Positions 61,421-64,000 of a stretch of 64,000 bases of DNA are shown here, piece after piece. Source of the stretch: CAYZMS01 sp964479625. Lineage in GTDB: Bacteria; Bacteroidota; Bacteroidia; Chitinophagales; Saprospiraceae. Position 1 is the first letter of the stretch. Each line of letters starts with the position of its first letter. The position numbers were made by a program, and so were the translations under genes. Location: the NCBI GenBank assembly GCA_964479625.1, contig CAYZMS010000008.1, forward strand, positions 85,765 through 149,764. The letters run 5' to 3'. Under the pieces are notes generated by a model that saw only the letters and a program-made list of their open reading frames with translations, was not told the origin of the DNA and did not search any database.

Positions 61421-62192
61421 GCTTAAGGTCCAGTTCTACAAAGACAGGACAATGATCTGAATGTACTGCCTCATTTAAGTGGTAGGAAGACTTAAGAGCG
61501 GGGCGCAGGTTATCGCTTACTGATTGATAATCGATCCGCCACCCTTTGTTCTTTGCTCGGGCTCCCGCCCGGTAACTCCACCAGCTGTATTCTACTTTTT
61601 CAGGATTAAGGTGTCGGTAGGCATCTACAAACCCTTCCCCAAACCAATCGGTCAACCAGGCTCGTTCCTCGGGAAGAAATCCGGATGTTTTTTTATTTCC
61701 CACCGGATCGTGAATGTCGATCTCGGTATGGGCGATATTATAATCCCCGACAACGATCAGCCGGGGACGTTGCTCCCGCAAGGCCATCACCCAGGCTTTA
61801 AAGTCATCCAGGAACTCCATTTTAAACTCTTGTCGAACATCTCCTGTAGTACCTGAGGGCCAATAGCAGTTCAGGAGTGTCCAATCTCCAAAATCAGTAC
61901 GTAATACCCTACCTTCCGCATCATATTTTGGATTCCCCATACCTTCAACCACCTTATCGGGTTTTATTTTCGAAAGGGTAAGCACTCCGCTATACCCTTT
62001 CTTCTCCGCTGAATGCCAGTAATGTTCATAACCCATTTTTTCGAAAAAGGTCATATCTACCTGCTCTGGAGCGGCCTTGGTCTCCTGGATACAAACAATG
62101 TCAAAAGGGTTCGCTGCTATAAAATCTTCCAGCCCTTTTTTTATTGCTGCACGAATCCCGTTAACATTGTAGGAAATGATCTTAGTCTTCAT
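61413..62192 (-). CDS. xth: Exodeoxyribonuclease III / AP endonuclease (Xth)
   Basis: A 259-residue enzyme of base-excision repair that cuts at abasic sites and degrades 3' ends. Motifs are ISYNVNGIRAAIKKG, DIVCIQETKA with the metal Glu, VVGDYNIAHTEIDIHDP, WWSYRAGARAKNKGWRIDY and HSDHCPVFVELDL with the catalytic Asp-His. It heads the operon with the GNAT and beta-barrel genes. Confidence 0.95.
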   Translation of the reverse strand: MKTKIISYNVNGIRAAIKKGLEDFIAANPFDIVCIQETKAAPEQVDMTFFEKMGYEHYWHSAEKKGYSGVLTLSKIKPDKVVEGMGNPKYDAEGRVLRTDFGDWTLLNCYWPSGTTGDVRQEFKMEFLDDFKAWVMALREQRPRLIVVGDYNIAHTEIDIHDPVGNKKTSGFLPEERAWLTDWFGEGFVDAYRHLNPEKVEYSWWSYRAGARAKNKGWRIDYQSVSDNLRPALKSSYHLNEAVHSDHCPVFVELDLKHA

Positions 62193-62292
62193 TTCTTGAA
62201 CATTTGTCTTTTTGATAAGCGCCTAAAGATATAAGGAAAGAACGACTCCCTACAGTATTAGTTTTTGTCGGACAGCTGAGGAAAAACCTACT

Positions 62293-62322
62293 TTTGTAAG
62301 TCTTTCAAAAGCACTACTTTTG
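62293..62322 (+). promoter_or_regulatory. Bacteroidota-type promoter for the DUF4136 lipoprotein
   Basis: TTTG at 62293-62296 is followed after 18 bases by TACTTTTG at 62315-62322, an exact -33/-7 pair. Transcription would start near 62329, 30 bases before the ATG at 62359. The upstream TACTTTTG at 62289-62296 repeats the same octamer. Confidence 0.65.
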
Positions 62323-62358
62323 TTTTTATTTAATTTGCACTCCAAAAATACCAAACAA

Positions 62359-63018
62359 ATGAGATCAGCTTTCTTTCGGGCGCTTTTATTGTTGACCGGT
62401 GTTTTGATCATCGCTTCGAGCTGTACGCGTTATGGAGATGATGTCGTTAACTCGGAAACGGATATTGTCGCCACTGCCTACAATGATAACCTGGATTTTG
62501 GTAGTATTGACCGCACCTTTGCCATCGTTGATTCCATTATTCTCATTCAGGATGAGAACGAGCCTCCGATTAATGAAGATGCGTTTTATAACCTATTTAA
62601 TGAGCCGCTGCTCAATAAAATCATCCAGAACCTGGAAAGCCGTGGCTATACCAGGGTAGACCAGGAAGACAACCCTGGCCTTTTCATCAATGCTGTGGCT
62701 AATGCTACCGTTTTTAGTCAGGATGTCTTTTACCCCGGTTGGTGGTGGGGGTATCCGGGCTACCCCTGTGATCCATTCTACCCCTGGTGGTGTGGCGGAG
62801 GTGGCTGGTACCCCGGTGGGGTGGTGACTTATTCTTTTACGGAGGGCGCCATGGTCATTGAGATGATCGACGTAAATAGTTCAGAAGATGCTGGCCTCCC
62901 TGTTGTCAACTGGTGGGCAGGCCTTACGCGGGTTTTGTCCAATAATACATCTACCAACCTCAGCCGGGCCCTCGAAAACATCGATCAGGCTTTCGAACAA
63001 TCTCCTTATCTCGATTAA
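62359..63018 (+). CDS. DUF4136-like lipoprotein with Trp/Pro/Gly-rich insert
   Basis: From the ATG at 62359 the protein has 219 residues: signal LLLLTGVLIIASSC with Cys22, then the DUF4136 start (VATAYNDNLDFGSIDRTFAI) and end (WWAGLTRVLSNN). A central insert of about 30 residues is almost all W, Y, P, G and C (PGWWWGYPGYPCDPFYPWWC). The promoter 62293-62322 supports this start; the frame upstream to 62320 would include the -7 box itself. The barrel gene follows after 24 bases. Confidence 0.85.
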   Translation: MRSAFFRALLLLTGVLIIASSCTRYGDDVVNSETDIVATAYNDNLDFGSIDRTFAIVDSIILIQDENEPPINEDAFYNLFNEPLLNKIIQNLESRGYTRVDQEDNPGLFINAVANATVFSQDVFYPGWWWGYPGYPCDPFYPWWCGGGGWYPGGVVTYSFTEGAMVIEMIDVNSSEDAGLPVVNWWAGLTRVLSNNTSTNLSRALENIDQAFEQSPYLD

Positions 63019-63042
63019 TTGACCCAAAAGACCTAATTAACC

Positions 63043-63645
63043 ATGAAACGCATATTTTTCATTTTTGTCCTTAGCATGCTCGCCTTTTCCACGGTAAAAG
63101 CCCAGGATACGCAATATGCTTACCACTACTCGGTGGCATTTCCAGGTAGCAGCGATTTTACGAACTTCATTGAAGAAACCAGCTGGGCCGGATTTAACCT
63201 CAGCATTATCCATTTCTTTAATGATAATTTTGGGATCGGTGGCTCCCTAGGCTGGAATGATTTCTATCAAAAGGACATCTACACTACGGTATCCGCTGCG
63301 GAGAACGTGGACGTTACCGGTACCTTCCGCCATAATGTATATTTCACGCCTGTCTTGTTTAATACCCGTTACCGCTTTAGAAATTCAACCAACTTTGAAG
63401 CTACAGCCGGCTTGGATTTCGGTACCTATTTTATGTACCAGCGCTCTCAGGTATCCGCCTTTTACGGAGAGGAATCTAAAGTGAAGTTTGGTTTTTCTCC
63501 AAGCCTTGGAGGGGTTTACAAGTTTAGCTACGACTTCGGACTTTCCTTCCGGGGGCGCTACAATGCCATAGTGGGGTATGATAACCAATATGTGGAAAAC
63601 CCCAGTTTCTGGGGAGTGGAATTGGGCTTGATGTGGATCAACTAG
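63043..63645 (+). CDS. Small outer-membrane beta-barrel protein
   Basis: A 200-residue protein with signal peptide (FIFVLSMLAFSTVKAQ) and barrel-like strands (WAGFNLSIIHFFNDNFGIGG, YFTPVLFNTRYRFRNSTNFE, ATAGLDFGTYFMYQRSQVSA, ending VELGLMWIN). It resembles the OmpW/porin-like eight-strand family without a named match. It is likely cotranscribed with the DUF4136 lipoprotein and ends before the hairpin at 63706. Confidence 0.8.
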   Translation: MKRIFFIFVLSMLAFSTVKAQDTQYAYHYSVAFPGSSDFTNFIEETSWAGFNLSIIHFFNDNFGIGGSLGWNDFYQKDIYTTVSAAENVDVTGTFRHNVYFTPVLFNTRYRFRNSTNFEATAGLDFGTYFMYQRSQVSAFYGEESKVKFGFSPSLGGVYKFSYDFGLSFRGRYNAIVGYDNQYVENPSFWGVELGLMWIN

Positions 63646-63705
63646 ATGTTTAGTTTTCAATAGCCAAACACGAGTCATCCCGAATTTTCGGACGATGACG
63701 AAAAA

Positions 63706-63770
63706 AGGCCTTCTGTGCAAATTCGAAGAATAACTATCATCTTCGAAGATCACAGAAGGCCTATGTTTTT
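63706..63770 (+). terminator. Long double hairpin, probable terminator or mobile-element remnant
   Basis: Outer arms AGGCCTTCTGTG (63706-63717) and CACAGAAGGCCT (63751-63762) are perfect 12-base inverted copies; inner arms TTCGAAGA (63722-63729) and TCTTCGAA (63740-63747) extend the stem. It is followed by ATG and five T. Location 60 bases after the barrel gene fits a terminator, but the length is unusual. Confidence 0.5.
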
Positions 63771-63823
63771 ACAACAACTGCGAAACTATTCCAAAACTAC
63801 CTCAATAAATGGACTTAACCTAA

Positions 63824-63919
63824 AGCAATAAAATTGACCTGGAAGACAAAACATTTGCTTTTGAAGCCTTTATGAAGGAGGCCATGGAGAAGTTGAAGGT
63901 AGTTTCGGCCTCAAAATAG
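63824..63919 (+). pseudogene. Possible remnant of a degraded gene
   Basis: An open frame from after a TAA at 63821-63823 to the TAG at 63917-63919 encodes about 31 residues including KIDLEDKTFAFEAFMKEAME followed by KLKVVSASK. It has protein-like composition but no start except an internal ATG at 63872. A transposase N-terminus is possible but unproven. Confidence 0.25.
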
Positions 63920-63960
63920 ATCGGAATGAATTTATAGTCCAATAATCGTAATTATTGGAT

Positions 63961-64000
63961 ATGGCTAAGAGCCGTGATAAAATGTTGCGAGAGATAAAGT
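63961..64000 (+). CDS. Possible start of a gene running off the right edge
   Basis: ATG at 63961 opens the frame MAKSRDKMLREIK, which continues out of the window. The basic opening is compatible with a transposase or another DNA-binding protein, but 13 codons cannot decide. It lies just after the AATAAT/ATTATT inverted repeat. Confidence 0.25.
   Translation, partial: MAKSRDKMLREIK

Larger units (their letters stand above)
63646..64000. other. Gene-poor right end of the window
   Basis: After the long hairpin the sequence contains only short frames. One piece (63824-63919) reads KIDLEDKTFAFEAFMKEAME and stops with TAG; it lacks a start and looks like a gene remnant. AATAAT/ATTATT flank CGTA at 63941-63956. 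Confidence 0.4.

Noticed and set aside
1..64000. CRISPR array, tRNA or rRNA genes, prophage or intact insertion sequence
   Set aside because: I saw no regularly spaced repeats, tRNA cloverleaf, rRNA segments, integrase, or complete transposase anywhere in the window.

Overview
The window is a stretch of ordinary chromosome from a member of the Bacteroidota, most likely a Saprospiraceae/Saprospiria-type environmental bacterium. The evidence is phylum-specific gene families and gene orders (DUF4290-murA-DUF4286; DUF4270 beside a GT5-only starch synthase and panC/panD; DUF4175; an ECF sigma/anti-sigma pair), a type IX secretion component (PorQ) with a T9SS-sorted cargo protein, few Shine-Dalgarno-like sequences, and several upstream matches to the Bacteroidota promoter (TTTG about 18-22 bases before TAnnTTTG). 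The genus is an inference. I see no rRNA, tRNA, CRISPR array, prophage or intact insertion sequence.

Layout. 1-6.4 kb: an envelope-stress-like ECF sigma/anti-sigma/adhesin-like unit (minus strand, cut by the left edge), a TPR lipoprotein, a T9SS cargo protein, a glucosaminidase and an OmpH/Skp chaperone. 6.4-16.3 kb: a TPR protein, a zinc-ribbon/Nif3 pair, uvrA with a GH3-family gene behind it, a FAD oxidoreductase and a PHP phosphatase. 16.3-27.4 kb: a gene-poor stretch with a REP-like repeat, glgX, porQ with a MORN-like lipoprotein, a membrane-anchored patatin-like protein, a thioredoxin-fold protein and a very large DUF4175 protein. 27.4-34.2 kb: a RsbW-like ATPase, ybeY, a 1345-residue tandem cyclase/ATPase/TPR protein built like mammalian soluble adenylyl cyclase, then a membrane protein with a Pycsar-effector (DUF5706) domain and a degenerate HD domain. 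34.2-44 kb: a TlpA-like lipoprotein, a DUF5916 protein, an esterase, moaA, a DUF2306 gene interrupted by one in-frame stop, and a YdeP-type molybdoenzyme. 44-56.7 kb: an OmpA-like protein with an unknown partner, a flavin/2Fe-2S reductase, a site-2 protease, an acyl-CoA dehydrogenase, the murA cluster, glmS, DUF4270 and a GT5 protein. 56.8-64 kb: panC, panD, a YbhN-like flippase-type protein, rfaE2, a beta-barrel/GNAT/xth cluster, a DUF4136 lipoprotein, another beta-barrel, and a tail with a long hairpin and possible gene remnants.

How genes work together. murA and glmS both feed UDP-GlcNAc/peptidoglycan synthesis; rfaE2 makes the heptose donor for LPS; PanD makes beta-alanine for PanC. MoaA supplies an early molybdopterin intermediate and the YdeP-type enzyme next to it would use the cofactor. 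The most unusual neighbourhood is 28.6-34.2 kb: a predicted cyclic-nucleotide synthase next to a membrane protein of a family whose relatives respond to cyclic nucleotides in Pycsar defence. The pairing is a hypothesis from proximity, and a strong terminator lies between the two genes. Most of the rest is housekeeping.
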